NCBI GenBank assembly: GCA_013397115.1
Contig: VWZW01005532.1
Location: 1 to 64,000 of the forward strand
Direction: 5' to 3'
From: Edolisoma coerulescens
Lineage: Eukaryota > Chordata > Aves > Passeriformes > Campephagidae
DNA length: 64,000 bases
In this document: positions 20,306-35,200 of the stretch, piece by piece
How positions within the stretch are numbered: the stretch's first letter is position 1
Layout of the letters: each line of letters starts with the position of its first letter
Translations under genes and position numbers: made by a program
Notes under the pieces: model-generated
What the model saw: only the letters and a program-made list of their open reading frames with translations
Databases searched by the model: none
What the model was told of the DNA's origin: nothing

Positions 20306-22385
20306 GTTGTCCTTAATGGAGAAGTTGACTCAGTCTTCTTCTCTGTAGAATACTAATCTTGTGGAATATGGCCTATGTCAATTCTATTGTCTGTATTTAT
20401 TCCTCCAAGTGAATCCTTCACTTGTTAGGATTTGTTTTACTGTTGTGTGTGTCTTTGGTTTTGTTTTTTATTGAACCTTCATGAATATCTTAAAGATAAT
20501 CAAACTCTAAAGCTATTTGCTTTTGATATCTTATTGGTAGGAGGGAGATTTAGGGGAAAAAGGAAGTGATTCCTTCCCTCCAGTCAGAGGAGATACAACT
20601 GCTGCCTTATTTCACCTTTTTGGGGCTGATGAAGTAAAATCACTCCAGCAAATGACTTGTCTAGTCAAAGTTGCCAGCTGGAATAGCTTCAAAGGATCTG
20701 GGGTTGTTGGTTTAGGACTGCTATTTGCACTTTCATCTTTGTTTTAATCTTATTATATATTTGTCGAGGGATTAGAATTAGCAAGTTCCTGTCTTCTCTT
20801 TTACAGCACTGTGCTTCTCTACAAGGCATTCCACCTCTTTAATGCCTCTCACCTTATTTAAAAAACTACAGGAAAAATTAACCCAAGCTAATACAGAACA
20901 TGGAAAGATGCCAGTTTGATCGTGGTCAGGACAGAGCTGCAGAATACAAATGTGCACTGAAAAATATTATCACTTTGGAGCTCTTAGTCTGGTGGGGCTC
21001 TTTACCATTGTCGTGTCATGTTTTATGAAAAAAGCTTTTCTTCACTCAACCTGCTCAAAGAGGATCCAGATGTTTTTGAATAAAATGCAAAACCATCAAG
21101 CTGTCACCATTCTATGAATTAATAGTTCATCCCCAAGTGTTTATCTTCTGTTTTGTTTGTATTCCCATCAAGGCTAGGAGGCAAATGTGGGTAATGTAGG
21201 TAATTGAGGTTCCTGGAAAACTTGTAAAACTGACAGTATTGGATTTAACTTGATTGGGTGGAAAAAAAATGAAACATAGTGGGTGCCCAAAATATTTAAA
21301 AAGCCAAAGATGACTTTAAATGTCCCGACTCCCTCCTAACAGTTTCTGTAGAACAGAAGCAGCAGAAGGATGGAGTTACAACAGCTATGATTTTGTTGCA
21401 GGTTTTTCCCTCCTGAAAACATTGACACATTTTTTCTCCTTTGTAAAGAAATATATTGGATCTAAATTAATCATAGTCTTGGCATAAGTGTTTTATGTGT
21501 GCAGTCTGGAAAATCTCCATAATTTGTGGCCATTTCAAGCACATTAACAATCTCAAACAAATGTAGATTGCGTTATCTCCTAACTTAATACATCTCTGTA
21601 GCCAGGGTTTCCAGTCACCTCAAAGGTAGCAGAATTATTCTATTTATCAGCCATAATGCTGTATATTTAGACTGTTCCAAGTCTATATTTGGCTACTGCT
21701 AATGCTCAAGCCTGGTTTGCTTCCAATAAAGGTGGTAGAATTTTATATATAAAAGTGTTCTGCCCAAAACCCACTTTTTAGTTACTATTATAAATAGTGT
21801 TGAGTCACTTAATATCATGCATTTTTAATGTAGTAACAATTCTTCCAAAAGGATTGTTTTTCAAAATACTTTAACAGAGGAAAAATGGACCAGCAGCAAT
21901 TCCTGCCAACAGTAGCATCTTGTATCCAAAGATCCAATCTAAATTTGCTTCCAGGACCAAATCTGTATTGTTTATAGGGGGCTATTTTGCTTAAACCAAA
22001 GGATAGGTTAATGTGACATCTGAAGAGAGCTCCCACCTCAGTAACAGAAGAAAGGAAATTCAATGGTATGAGCAACTTTAAAAATGTTCTATTTTATTTA
22101 ATGAAAACAATTGTGATTGGTGCTCCTGGAGCCATAAACTTCTATATTTTCAGCTCTGTTCACTACTGAATGAGCAAAACATTTTCAGCATTTTCGGCTG
22201 TGTTCATACCGTTACTTGCTACAAAAATGGTCTGATGCATGGAAACCCTGCCATCACAGAAACCTTCTCAGGGTGGTGATGGGTGTGAACTGGGGGATTA
22301 CCTGTTAGACAAGTTTGACTGAGCAGTTTGGTCATTTCTCACACTGAGGGTAGTGGAAAACTGTCTTTTTGCTGATAATAAAAGT
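20306..22385. other. Spacer, no gene seen
   Basis: AT-rich non-coding sequence between two CR1 copies. No coding signature or RNA gene was recognised. Confidence 0.55.
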
Positions 22386-22975
22386 ATCACAGAATCGTAT
22401 CATGGAATGGCCTGGATTGGGGGGGACCTTAAAGATCATCCAGTTTGAACCCTTCTGCCATTGACAGGGGCACCTTCCACTATCCCAGGTTGCTCCAACC
22501 TGGCCTTGGACATTCCCAGGGATCCAGGGGCAGCCACAGCTTCTCTGGGCAATCAGTGCCAGGGCCTCACCTCCCTCATGGGGAAGAATTTCCTCCTAAT
22601 ATCCCATCTAGCCCTGCCCTCTGGCAGTGGGAAGCCATTCCCCCTTGTTCTGTAACTCCATACTCTTGTAAATATTCTCTCTCCATCTTCCTTTTAGACT
22701 CCCTTCAGGTACCAGAAGGCCACAATTAGGTCACCCTGAAGCTTCTCTTCTCCAGGCTGAACAATCCAAATTCTCTCAGCCTTTCCTTATAGGAGAGGTG
22801 CTCCATCCCTCTAATCAACTTGCTGGCCTCCTCTGGACTCACTCCAACAGGTCTGACCTTCCTGTTCTGGGGACCCAAGGGCTGGAGGCAGCTGTGCAGG
22901 TAGGGTTTCACCAGAGCTGACAGGAGAGGTAAAGTTCCCTCCTTTGACCTGCTGCCCATGCTGCTTTGGATGGAA
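22386..22975 (-). mobile_element. CR1 LINE 3' fragment, antisense
   Basis: About 590 bp of CR1 in reverse orientation. It begins with the inverted tail 'cacagaatcgtatcatgg', continues through 'accttaaagatcatccagt', 'ggttgctccaacctggcctt' and 'agcttctctgggcaa', and reaches the inverted upstream part 'ctggcctcctctggactc' and 'ctgctgcccatgctgctt'. This is the longest CR1 copy in the window. It is non-autonomous because it lacks intact reverse transcriptase coding sequence. Confidence 0.9.
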
Positions 22976-25900
22976 TGTGTCTGATCTTTCCTTTAAATAT
23001 CCTGCTGAAGCATGTTTTGGAAAAAGGACTTGGTATTTGTTGTGAAGTGGTCTTTGTGTCGTGCTTGATAGCCATTAAGAGCTGCTAAGGTTGGCTGAGT
23101 TACAAGCTTTTGAGAAATTATTGTTCACTCTACTTGGTAGATAATCACAAGGGCTGGAAAGCTCAGCTCCCTCTGAGTCCTGCCAGCAGAGAGCCCTGAT
23201 CCAGCCAAGAGCTGGCAGGACCTTCTGATAATTGCACTTGTATGATTGTGGCCCAGACCAAAATTGAGGCTGGGGCTGGAACTGAGGACAGAGGATTGGG
23301 AGGAACAAAACCAACAAATGAACACAGTGCCCAGCCTTGGACCAGCGTGTAGGGAAGAGGAGGGTCCCTAATTTCAGCACAGAAGGTTTAGAAACATGAG
23401 TCCTGTACGTGGGTGGCATTGAAGGCAGCACCTTGTCTGTGGCAGCCTGTTTCACAGTGCCACTAAAAACATATTCAAGGAATGTAAGAAACTAAGAGAA
23501 GTGAACAAATAAGTATCAAAGATGAGCATAAGTAGACAGCTTAACTAATTCTATGTGCAACAGTATAGCAATTAAACAGAAGTATCACAATGGAAGATAA
23601 TAGATAAAGTAGCTGATACCTCAGCAATCTAACAGCTTCTTTCTTCTACTAGTTTTACCTGGAGTGAAGATGCTTTGTTTCAGAGAGATTCTAGCAAGGC
23701 TGAAGATTATACAGGCTTTTGTATTGCAGCAGTATAAAAAAAACCAGTAAATAACTCATCAGTGTTAAAATTTGGCAGAGTTCCCATTGTGGGTGATTTT
23801 AAGTGCCAGAATTCTTGAATGAAGGACTAAAGGAGAACTGAAAGTCTTTGGTGAAAATACAATGTCAAGATTGCTCCCAGTGTTTGTACAGCAGAAAGAT
23901 AACTATGGTGTTCATGGTTAAAGGATCAAGTACCCAAATGAAAGCAATATAGATTGGTTTGTACCTCCCTGTCTTTCAAAACCTCTTTTTCTCTCTCTGC
24001 TTTTATTTTGTCCTCCCCCTATGCTTGTCCCTTTTTCCTTACCTACTCCTGAGGTCTAGTTCCTACCCTCAGAAATGTTTTCAGATTTCACTCTGATTTA
24101 AAAGATATAAACCCCTGAGAGAGGGAGCAGACCCAGTCTCCTGTTTTTACTGAACCAGCACGCAGAACCACACTGCTTTTTGTGTTCTTATAAATCTTGA
24201 CTTTGCTGGCTGAAGACTGGCTCTGTTTCCATAGGAATGCCTCCCCTGACCACTGTGGTAGCGGCGTGGGGGGTATGTCCTTCTCAGTGAACTGGATTTG
24301 AAGGCCTCTAAACGTTGTCTTGAACCACTGTTCAGTGTGATAAAGAAACCCGGGGGTACACTGGTGTTGCTAGACATTACTTTGGTTTTTTCCTAACCAT
24401 GTGGCCAGTAATAGTTTGTATTCCAAATGTGCAATCCTAAAATCTGTCTGCAAAGAGCTCACTTTGCGAGAAATACCAAATGCAAAGAATCATGCTGAGA
24501 CACTGCAGGTTTATCTGGTTGTGGAGGACAATGTTTTGATTAGTACAAGGAGAGGGGATTGATTTCAGGGGGTACATTTGATATCATCATCCCTGCTTAT
24601 CACTCAGAGTCTCACATGTCCTGCTGTGGTTTCTCTGTTCAACGTTGGGAGAAATACGCAGAGCTCAGCTGAGTTGTTAAAAGCTGGAAGCCTGGTGTCA
24701 TTTGAGGTGTACCAGGGCTAGCAGATGTATTCTGTAAGGTTGGGAGATCTGTACCCTTCTAGAAGGGGCAGCTGAGGACCAGGCAGGATACCCTGTCCTC
24801 TGCATCCCACAGCCACTGCCTGCTGTTGCAGGAACAGGTACAAACAGTGTGGGTTTCCCTCAGTACACAAAAATGTTTGGTTTTGCCACGTGTATGATCC
24901 CTGCAAAATGCATAAGGTAATTCTGCATTAATACTACAGCACTAACCCCTGCTAAACACTGGATATAGTCCAGCTTTTAAAGGAATATTTCATTAGGTTA
25001 GTCACTCTGATCTATCCAGTAAGAACTCGTGTGCTCAAGGAAACAAATATTGAACTCTTAGTAAATTCAAACCATAAATATTTTGTGTCACTGAGGTTTT
25101 AAGAATTCCAGGGGGAAGTTTGAAAACAGATTTGCTTTATGTTTACACAAAAATCCCCAAACACTTATCTCCCTTCAGTACCTAGTACAAATAATAAATT
25201 ATACATGTGCATATGTACCTTATTGCTTGAGACTACCCAAGCATCCTATCCAGTAGTGCTTTAAACCCTGCTGTGGCCATTTGAGCCCAGATATTGCTGA
25301 CATCTTAGGAACCAATTAAGATACCTGCCAAAAATCATGAAGTCCCTGATGTAACAGTGAACATAACCCAGCTCCCCTGACTTCCTGCTTTTATGGCGTG
25401 TGATCAACTGCTTCTGCCTCCATCTCGCTTTTGTCTTCTCCTGATTTCTAAAGCCCCAGTTTAGCTCCAGGGTGCTTTTTTCCCCCTTCTTGTTGCTGCA
25501 TGGGTGCCACTGCTTCTCAGGCCTTCCTCTGGGCTTCTGATCATAATCTGCCCCACCTCACATGCTGCATCTCCCTTTTTCTTTGCTTCTCCTTCCAAGT
25601 ACTCTCAGATGCCGTAAATCAGAGGTGAACTTGTTGCACTGGTGAAGCTGACAGAGCTATCACAGCAGTGTTGAAGCTGAGCATACAGGTCCTGAACTGC
25701 TGGCTTTCCATCATCGTCTTAATACCTTGGCCACTGTTTCACCCCAAGGTGTGCCTGTCAGCCTGTACAACACAGGATATTTCTCATGCTGTTCTGCCAA
25801 ATCCTTTTTTAATATTGTGTGTGACGTTACAGTTCTTGTATTTCCTAAAGTCTGTTCACCACTGCCTCATTCTCTGCCACTGTACCCATCCAGGGAATGA

Positions 25901-28039
25901 GCTGAGAAATGCTGCTGACTGCTGCCATCTCATCTCCCTCCTGCTCTGCTCCTTGCAACCTCTCCAGCTGCCTGGAGCTAGTCCTGTTCTCCAGCAGTGA
26001 GTGCTAGAGACTGAGGAACTGTGAAGGATGCAGGAGCTGGTGTCTGTATGTAGACAGAGAAGTGGACTTGGAGCAGAGACCTCATTCAGCTGTGCCTCAT
26101 CCCTTTAAGTCTCCCTGGGCTGTAAAAACCATTATTGCTTTTTCTTCTCTGGGCCCCTGCACACAGTGTTGTCTGTGGTTTTTGTTTACTTGGTTGCTCA
26201 CAGCATCTTCTGGCTGTTGCAGTCTCATCCTTTTAGATTGAACTCTTACCCCTCGCAGGGTCTGACCTCGTGTGCAAATTCATCTCGCACAGAAGAATCT
26301 GGAATTATTATGTAGAAAATCAGGACTGCAGAAATTAGTGTAAGATCTTGTGGCAGGGAAAAGTGATTTTCTTGTGCAAAATCTCTGAAGTTTGCCACTC
26401 TCACTCATTTTCTTACTAGATTTTGTGCACTCATACCCACATACTCCCAAGCATCAGTGCCTGATGGTCACTGGTGACCAGGATCACTTGTGTGCAATGC
26501 TTTGGGACAAGGGACATTGGCTGTCATGGCTCACAGGCCCATCCAGTTGTGACAAGAGACTGATCTGGGACTGGCCATTGATGCCCCTTAGCAATGGGTG
26601 CTGTTTGGGATCTTTTGTGTGGCTGTTTCATTTCATCTTTTATAGTCTTAAGTAAAATTCTTTAATTTCATGGCTCTCTTGTATTCCCCACTGTGCATCT
26701 AAAGGCTCCAGTTCTCTTCTCCATCTTCTTGACACCTTATTTTAGGTCATTTTCTTCCTCTTCATTCATTTGGATTAAAACCTCACATAGGGTCCTCTGT
26801 AGAAATTAATGCATTATTTTCCAGTTATTCCTTATTTTGTATTTTGTATTTTGTGTACTTGCACATTTGCACACACTTAGAGTCATAGTGCCTTTACATT
26901 AATCCTAAGTACGTATTTTTTCACAAATCTCTGCATGCAAAAGGAAAGAAAGTAAATGGGAGCGAGTCAAATACCATGGATTACAGATAGGAAAAATTCA
27001 GATTAGTTACATGTAATGAACTCAAACTATTAATAAAGTGTTCACAAGAAATGAGGAAGCAAAATTGTTGCTGGGGCTTTTTTTTTGCATAGAATTATTA
27101 TCAGATTATTTTGGTATGTTATCAGGTACTGCTTGGAAGTGCACAGTTGGAATCCAATTCTCTGTGCTGTTCTGATAACCTTATTAAATATGACTGTGAT
27201 TGTAAAGTACAGGAAAGGGCATAAAATGGCTGGAATGTAGATTCCAAGTCAACAGAGAAAAAACCCCAAACTTTTGTGTGTCTGTTTAGGAGAGGGTTGG
27301 GAGCAAGGAGGGTGTGGAATCCCACTGTGTGCCAGCACCCTGCAGAGAAACACAAATATAAACCAAAATCATTTAGCAGAGAGTGTAAGTCAGGGTCAAA
27401 TGCTGCTCCTGGTTCTGCTGAGTAAGGAAATCAATGGGACGTGTCCTGAGGTCAGATAATATCAGCAGGATCTGCAGTATTAACATTTTGCCCGTCATAT
27501 ACGTGGCTATAGGTTATAAATAGTCCAAGAACAGCACAGTTTGGGCAGAAGGATTTTTGTAATAGGATTTAAAGTAAAAATCTTCTAAGCTCAGAAATGC
27601 CTGCTGAGAATTAGCAAACAAAATGAAATATTTTCCTGCCCTACTTTCCTTGCATAGCCATTTCTGTGCAGACACATGAAGTACAGAAAGCTGGGGAGCA
27701 GAATGCTGGTCTTATTAAAAAATCCTCACATATTCTGTATGTTTCATGGGGTCTGTGCTAATCCCCTCTTGCCTCCTTTATGGCTCTCAGCTGCTCTTTA
27801 AAATAGTTGAAGGGGTTTAATTTTCTGTGTGGCTGCATGAGATGTGGCACGTGTATCAGAACTGCAGGCAAAGACCTGCAGCTGAAAGTGGAGCTGCGAG
27901 GGGGGTAAGAGTAAAGGGTTCTTGGGTATTTGCCCATTTTGCTCAGCAAAGCCTTCCCCATTTGTGCTAAAAGCTTGTGGATTCTGTGATGGAGATTTTC
28001 CTCGAGAGGCAGAAAAAGAGGAAGAGGAGACTGAGGGCA
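22976..28039. other. Spacer, no gene seen
   Basis: Non-coding DNA between CR1 copies. Open frames such as the 126-codon minus-strand one near 23.1-23.5 kb show no family resemblance. No RNA genes or tandem arrays were recognised. Confidence 0.55.
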
Positions 28040-28315
28040 AGCCTCATGGCACTCTACAATTTCCTCGTAGGGGGGCAGGCACAGTGGCAGCAGGGCAGGT
28101 TCAGGAGAAAGTTCTTCACCCAGGGAATGGTTGGGCACTGAACAGGCTCCCCAGGGCAGTGGTCATGGCACCAAACCTGCCAGAATTCAAGGAGCATTTG
28201 GACAACACTCTCAGGCACAGGGTGGGATTGTTGGGGTGGTCCTGTCCAAGGCCAGCAATTGGACTTCAATGATCCTTATGGTCCCTTCCAGCTCAGGATA
28301 TTCCGTGATTCTCTT
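28040..28315 (+). mobile_element. CR1 LINE 3' fragment
   Basis: Sense-oriented CR1: 'gcactctacaatttcct' at the left, then 'gttcttcacccagggaatgg', 'aacaggctccccagggcagt', 'ttcaaggagcatttgg' and 'gacttcaatgatccttatgg', ending near 'gatattccgtgattct'. It is a 5'-truncated copy, as is usual for CR1. Confidence 0.85.
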
Positions 28316-29087
28316 TGTCCTCGGGGTCAAGTTTCTTCCTTCCCACCATAGAGAGAATTGCAAATCTAAACAATGGCTAATGCTGAGCCCACCATGAAAG
28401 GCTGGAACCAGACGTGCAGGGGTTCACTCCACCCCGGATCTGGCTTGTCTGTCGTGGCAGGTGTGCTGAATACAACCTGTACCCAACCTGTGTTTGTGCT
28501 GGTGAACTCTGGAAGCCCAGAGCTCCACCTTCATTGTTCCTTCTGTTGCTCATCCATTCTACAGCAAGGAATTTCCATGGTACACAGACAGCTCTGCCTT
28601 CTCTGGCTTGGTGATGGCCGAGCCTCTGGCTGCAGAAAGCTTGGGACTTCTGTCTGACTGCACCAGCCAGAGGTAGAGGTCATGATTTGCTTCACTTCTG
28701 TGTTTTAAAAGGCATAGCTGTAATGATTTAATTTCCTGGCAAACCTGACATTGACTTTGACCAACATCAAGAAAAGAGCAATCAAGCAGTTAATTCTAAA
28801 ATATAACCTTGAAAGGGAAAGTCATCGCTACACTTTTAAGTCTGATTAAGTAGAACTTGTTCTATTAATTTGAGAAATTTAGGGCAGCTCTGTATAACTC
28901 AGTATAAGAGCATTTTGGGTCTGATTTTAGATTGAGAAAATCTGTCCATAACTTCTGTGCTGCTTTACATATTTAACTTCAGGAGCAAGTTGTAGGTTGG
29001 TGCTGTATGAGAATATCTAGGTGGTTTGAAACAGACCCTTGTAGTTCAGAGCTAACCTCCCATACAACTTTGGAGTAGAGATGTGGA
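28316..29087. other. Spacer, no gene seen
   Basis: Non-coding DNA between two CR1 fragments. Nothing was recognised. Confidence 0.5.
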
Positions 29088-29262
29088 GAGAGTAGGAAGA
29101 AATTCTTCCCTGTGAGGGTGGGGAGGCCCTGGCACAGGTTGCCCAGAGAAGCTGTGACTGCCCCATCCCTGGCAGTGTCCAAGGCCAGGTTGGACAGGGC
29201 TTGAAGCAACCTGGGATTGTGGAAGGAGTCCCTACCCATGGCAGGGGCTGGAATGAGATGAA
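29088..29262 (+). mobile_element. CR1 LINE fragment
   Basis: Sense-oriented CR1: 'gaagaaattcttccctgtga', 'ggcacaggttgcccagagaa', 'ccaaggccaggttggacagg' and 'gctggaatgagatg'. The usual end unit is replaced by the AAAGA-rich simple repeat that follows directly. Confidence 0.9.
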
Positions 29263-29291
29263 AGAAAGAAAAGAAAGAAAAGAAAGAAAGG
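29258..29291 (+). repeat. (AAAGA)n simple repeat after CR1
   Basis: About 34 bp of AAAGA/AAAG units start exactly where the CR1 fragment loses its tail, suggesting expansion from the CR1 3' sequence 'gagatgaaag'. Confidence 0.85.
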
Positions 29292-32200
29292 ACAGAACTG
29301 TGACTCAGCTGCTGGAAATAAATTGAGCAACATGAACACAGCTTAGGTGTATCCACTGCATGATCCATTCATCTTCCAGTTGTGCATCTTAGATTTCTGC
29401 TTGTGTCTGGGGCTGTCTGGAATGGCTGCAGTGAATGTATATTGGAAGGCATTCCTGTCTGGGGAATAAGCACAAAACCCTTAAGTCACATTTAAATTGT
29501 CACACGGGACAGAAGTTGCAGGTAGGTCTGCTTTGGTGAGAGAATGCACCTGATATTACAGCCCAGTTATAGGTTAATAGGTTAATGCCTGCTTCAGCTG
29601 GTGTCTTAAAAATACCAGGAAGCAGAGTGGCAGCAGGTGTGAGACTGGTGAGTCTGGGCTGGGCGCTCTCTCCCTCTCTCAGTGAAAGGTCTGCAACATT
29701 TTAGAAGAAGTGTTAAGGATGGATTAGGCAGGCTTGTAAAAGGAAGTTGCAGTGAAACTATCTGTGAATAACAAAAGCATGACTTAACTGTTCAGTACAA
29801 GGGGTAATCCTGTTAGTACCTTAGCAGGGCAGCTGCTGAGGAAAGGAGATTTTCACATTGTTATTTTGTGGCTGTGAACCAAATATGATTGCCCAAATAC
29901 AGGGTTCAATAAATTAAGCATTGAAATCGAACTTAAAATATGCTTCTATGACTTAAGTTTATCCTTCTGTAGCTTGATGTACTTTCATGGATTAAGAGAA
30001 TTCATGGAGTTGTTATTAGGAAATGCAACAAACCTGGAAAAATCATTTGTGAGAAGGAGAGCAAGAAAGAAAAGTGCAAATGAAGGAGGAGAAAACACCA
30101 ACCACCCAAAAAGCAAAATCTGATACAGCACAAGGTGTGCAGGTTACAGTTTAGGCATTGACAGTCAATACTTGTAACAGACTCAAAGGCAAACTCAGGT
30201 CATCAAAACAGTGTGATTTCAGACCTTCAGGATTGCCAGTTCCTTGTTAGATCCAAACCAGGCAGATTCAGGTTTAGGTTGTTAACTTCTAAGAGACACT
30301 TAGGAGTGAGCAGGGAGTATAAACAAAGCTAATAGGTGTAACTCTGCATGTGTTTTCAAGAGAGGGAATCCACAGTACTTGGGTACTTGTATAGTCTTTA
30401 ATAATACAAACCTGATCTCTTTTCCCTATTAAAGAGAGGCACTGTCAGGCTCTAAAGAAAATGCCTTTGGTCTTTCTCAGCAGTGAAGAAGGTGACTGTT
30501 CCTCATATTACTCCTTGCCTGTACTTTTGATTCTTGCCCTCTACTTTTATACCTAGGTCTCCATTTCCATTGGTTCTGTGCCACTGTTTCGTGCTTAGCT
30601 TCCTACTTTGTCTGAATTGTGTAGACAAAAATGCAGGGAAAAGGAGACATCAGCATACCTTATCAGCATCATTTTGGAACACAGTGTATTTCTTGTACAG
30701 CCACAAGGACAAATGCAAAGCTCCTAGGATGCTGAGGGGAGAGAAATATGGAAAAGCAACAGAAAGGGAGAAAGTGAGTGGACATCCTGTGGCTTGTGAT
30801 GAAGGCATTTAGGGAATTGAGCACAGAAGTTAGAACTCCTTAAAGCAGAAAACTAAACTGAGTCTTCAGTTTCTGGGCAATTGCTTACTCATTTATGAAT
30901 TCATATGTGCATATTGGGTTAAACATTCAGATAGTTTCAGGAGGGTCAGAGTTACCTGGTGACCTTATCCCAGTTCTCAAACTCTAAAGAGGGGCGTGCA
31001 ACACATGTGAATACAAATATGGAATAAAGCAGTAGCCAGAGATGAGAAACAAATTAAATTATAATCACCTGGAAGAGACTTGTTTGCCTCCAGTGTGTCT
31101 CATGACCAGTTCGCTGAGCTGAAATTTAGTGACAATTGCTTGAGCTGGAGAATCACAGCCTGCATGGAAGAGTGGTAAAAGCTGTGTCTCTAAAGAGAGA
31201 TAACGGTGATGAAGGAAAACACACCAACCAAAACCTTCAAGAAAATACTTGGCAGTGGAAGTAACACTTACAGGCTTGGTGGTGACTTTAGAAAGGTGAA
31301 AGTTATTTTGTTGGTGCCCAAGTTGTTGATATCCTTCCATTCAGAACGTCACAGGATGTGACATTATGCACAATAAATTACGAAAGCATTTTTAAGTCAT
31401 CAGAAAAATATAGCAGAAGACAGAATGAGTCAGACATATCCATCCTTAAAATTTAGACTAGAAGTGAGAAATAATTTAATGTACTCTGGCGATCAGGAGA
31501 AGAAACGATTTTTTTTCTGTGTATCTTTGTGGTTTATCTCAATTGAAATTTATGACACCAATCTCTCTCCATACCCAACTCCAATTTCTTTACATGCCAT
31601 TTTCTAGAACAAGCAAGTACATTACTGCAAAGAAATTGTGACCTAAATACAAACAGGATTTTTCCTGGCTGTTTAGCAGCCTTGGTTCCCATAACAGCAA
31701 TGTTTTAAATAGCCTGGCTTCAGATGCTTGTGATACGAAAAGAAATTCTCACCAGTTAGATTCCTACCAATGGGAAAATGGACTTAAGGAAAGACATGAA
31801 AGAATAGAGCCAGTCCAACTGAGCAATTTGGCACAGAACCTGTCTATTTCAAACATGGGAGAGGCCGGTTCCAAATGAAAAGATGACTTCCAACAAGTAA
31901 TTCAAGTGTGGAAGATGACTGGGACGTGAGAGCGAAGAAGTTGGGTGTAGAAAAATGTAGTTCACACTTCCTGAGGGAGGCATTTTGCTGCATTTTTAGG
32001 AAAAGTGGGAATCCCACATCCCCAAGAAATTCCATACAGAATGCAGACCATAACCTGCCTTTCTGTTGCCATATCTCTGGGCAGTATCTTCCTGCTCAGA
32101 TAGTCCTTGAGGCATGGGAATTCACCAGAAAACACCTTGTGCAGTTTCCTTCAGAGAGCAGTGGAGGGGGGACCTCACTGAAGTAAGCAGGGCTGCAGAA

Positions 32201-35200
32201 GATTGCAGGAATCCTAAGAACATGAAGTGAAAGATGGGGTTGCACTGAAGAAGTAGTGTGAGTGCCCCCTTAAAATCCCCAAATTTTTTTTTTTCCGTAG
32301 AGACCTCATAAATACCCATGGACTAGAAGATGGTGCTAGTCAGCCATCGCACAGGAAAAAACTGTGTATGAGAAACTGCACAACCTCATCATTCCCTTAC
32401 AATTTATTGGTATTGTTTTCCACTTCGGTTGATGTGATCTGGCCTAGGACTGATGGATGTTCCTTTCTCTGGGCCTGATTTAATTCTAAGTCAGGCAGAC
32501 AAATTGCAGGCACCAAATACAAGCAGGCACATAGAGAAAATCTAGTTTTTTCTAGAGAATGACACCACTTACCTGTTTGTTAATGGCTAAACTATGGATT
32601 TTGTGGACTTGTCTCCATATTTTTTGCACACAATTGTATCGGTAGGCTGAAACCATGTCTGTTTTTATACAGTATTCAAGCAATCTCATTGCTACTAAAA
32701 TTCTATGTACTGCGAAGTACCTGCAGAAATCTGAAGTCCAGTGCTTGGAGCTGGTGCCTTCCCACCAGTTTAGAAAGGAGTTACACCATGACACTGAGTC
32801 ATTGAATCTAATGTTTGAGGGATATGAGTTACTGAAAGTGAAATTGTTTACAAAGAAGTGAAATGTCTTTTCAGATGTCAAAACACCTTGGAGTTCTTCA
32901 GTTTACATGTTGTTCTTTCACATCTTTCTGGTTTCTGATATGTCTTTCTCTCTCCTTTTGCTGTTTGTGACTCAGAAATAGCCAGAGGAGGGACTTTGAA
33001 TAGTGTTCTGCAATGAAGCAAACTGAGCACAAATTTATTGCTGTCCAAGCAAGTTTACGAGATCCTTGTTACAACTTTATAGAAAAAAATTGCTTGTATA
33101 AGTGTGATTTGAAATGGATGAACTTTTCAAGGGCCTAAATACCTACAGAGCTGTGTCTGTATATAATTGCATCATTACCAAGAGAAAAATCTGCACAGAC
33201 ATGTTTCTGTGGCACTGCATCAGGCTGCTACTAATTCAGGCATATCTATATGTAGAACTGTTTCAAGGAAGATTTGCAGAGAAATGTGAGGATTTTCCAT
33301 ACTAAAATAGTTATATTACTATGGCTGCTGGGGTAGATATGTATCAATGTATAACCATCTTGAAATATACTTGATTTTCTTGTGCAGGACTTGATAAAAT
33401 CAGTATTCTTTGCTCCACCTGTGTGTTTGTACTTGCACCATTTAATTTAGCCAAGCTAATTAAAGTGGTGCAGTTTTTGTACATCAGCAAATGCCAGAGG
33501 CCTGTGTATATAGATACTGCATACAGGCAGTATCCAATCACTCCAGGGGTTATCAGGTTTATCAGCTGGTTTTGCTGCAAGGATGAATTCTGATTCTCTT
33601 GCTCGTGTGCATTGTTCTGAACTCAATGTGTACATTTTTCTTTAGTGAGATTTGAAGGTGTCTCAAAATTGTAATGCTGAGATGAAATTTCAAGAAATTA
33701 CTGAAAAGGAAAACTCTGGAAAAAAGAAAACTAGGAAGCCCCTAAGCCTTGATTCAATTGAAACTGAAATTACATTTTTCTGTGTTTCAATTTTTGTCTA
33801 TTACTAGAAAAATCAATGTTACTACAGACTAGATCCTGAAATGTTTTCTCAATTGAAGTTTTTCCTGAATTAAAAATCATGGTCTGCAGGACTGACTCAG
33901 CATTAACACTGAAGCTGATGGAAATGACTAAAATTATTATGACCATTGATGAATTTTATATAGATTTTAAAGGACTTGGGGAACATTTAATCAGAACAGA
34001 ACACATTTTGGTATATCACTTATCCACTTGCTAGTCAGCATTAACTTCATAAAGCAAGCATTTTGAGAAAGACTGTGACATTTGTGCAGTGTTACTGTAA
34101 ATAAGCCAAGCTATAGTATCAATTTATACACTGATTATCAGAGTAATATTTTATGGGTGCTATAAAACTTACAAAAAAGGCGAGAAGCCAGACAATCCTA
34201 GATCTTACAATTCTGGAAGTAGGAGAAAAATTTTTTAAGAACTTGAGGTTGAGAGACGTGTTTGATGGGAATGAAAATATTATGGAATGTGTGTGTGTTG
34301 TCTCTGTTCCATTTTATGTTCTGTGGTGTTTTGCAAAACTTTGGCTGTGCAGCGTCTTAGCTGGGCACTGAGACACAGGGTGTGAGGGAGGATGAACTGA
34401 GGTAATGTGTAAATTGTGAGGTTTTGAGGATGCATCAGCCCTTCCTTGTTGGAATATACTAGAGCAGAGCCTGAATATCTATCAAAAGCAACGCAGTGAG
34501 GTCCAGAAACAGCGTGAAAGATTCCTTCCTGGTATTAAACCTCCCTGGATGTGTGATTGGTGTGTTTCATTCAAACACTGGGTAAAATCAACTTGTGGCT
34601 AGAAAGCTCTTGCCTACAGAGATGAGTTTTATCTTCCCACCACCTCCTACCCATGGGCATTGTCCATTTCCTGGAGAGTCTTCATTAACATGTTCCTTAA
34701 GGCAGGACCTCAGATGTTGCCAATGTTGCTGGGCCTTTTGGCCTTTTACTGTTGTTTTGTATGTTTGTTAGAGGACTTTGTGGGTGTACACCTGGAGGTG
34801 TGGGGCAGAGATGATCTGTGGACTGTCTGGATGAAATCACCGTGGGATTGTTTGGAAAACTGAGGGTATCTCTCTTCAGGCTTCTGTCTTACATGATGGC
34901 TGCAAGTTGGTTTGACACACAGCTGTAGAGTCCATGTATGTTAGTGCTGCTATAACTTTTACTTTTATTGCATTCAGCAGGGTATTGGGTTCTTTGATGG
35001 GTGGGGTTTTCATTTTTTGTTTTGTTGGTTAGGTTTTTGTGGGTTTTTTTGATGTTGGGCTCTTTTGGTTTTTTTTTTCTTGGTGAGACTGTCAAGGTAT
35101 TTTGTTCTGAATCTGTGAATGTTGTGGTCTTGAAGGTGGGTACCTAGCCAAAAAGTTGAAGTTAATTTTTTTCTAAGTGTTTGGCTCCTGGCAACTGGTT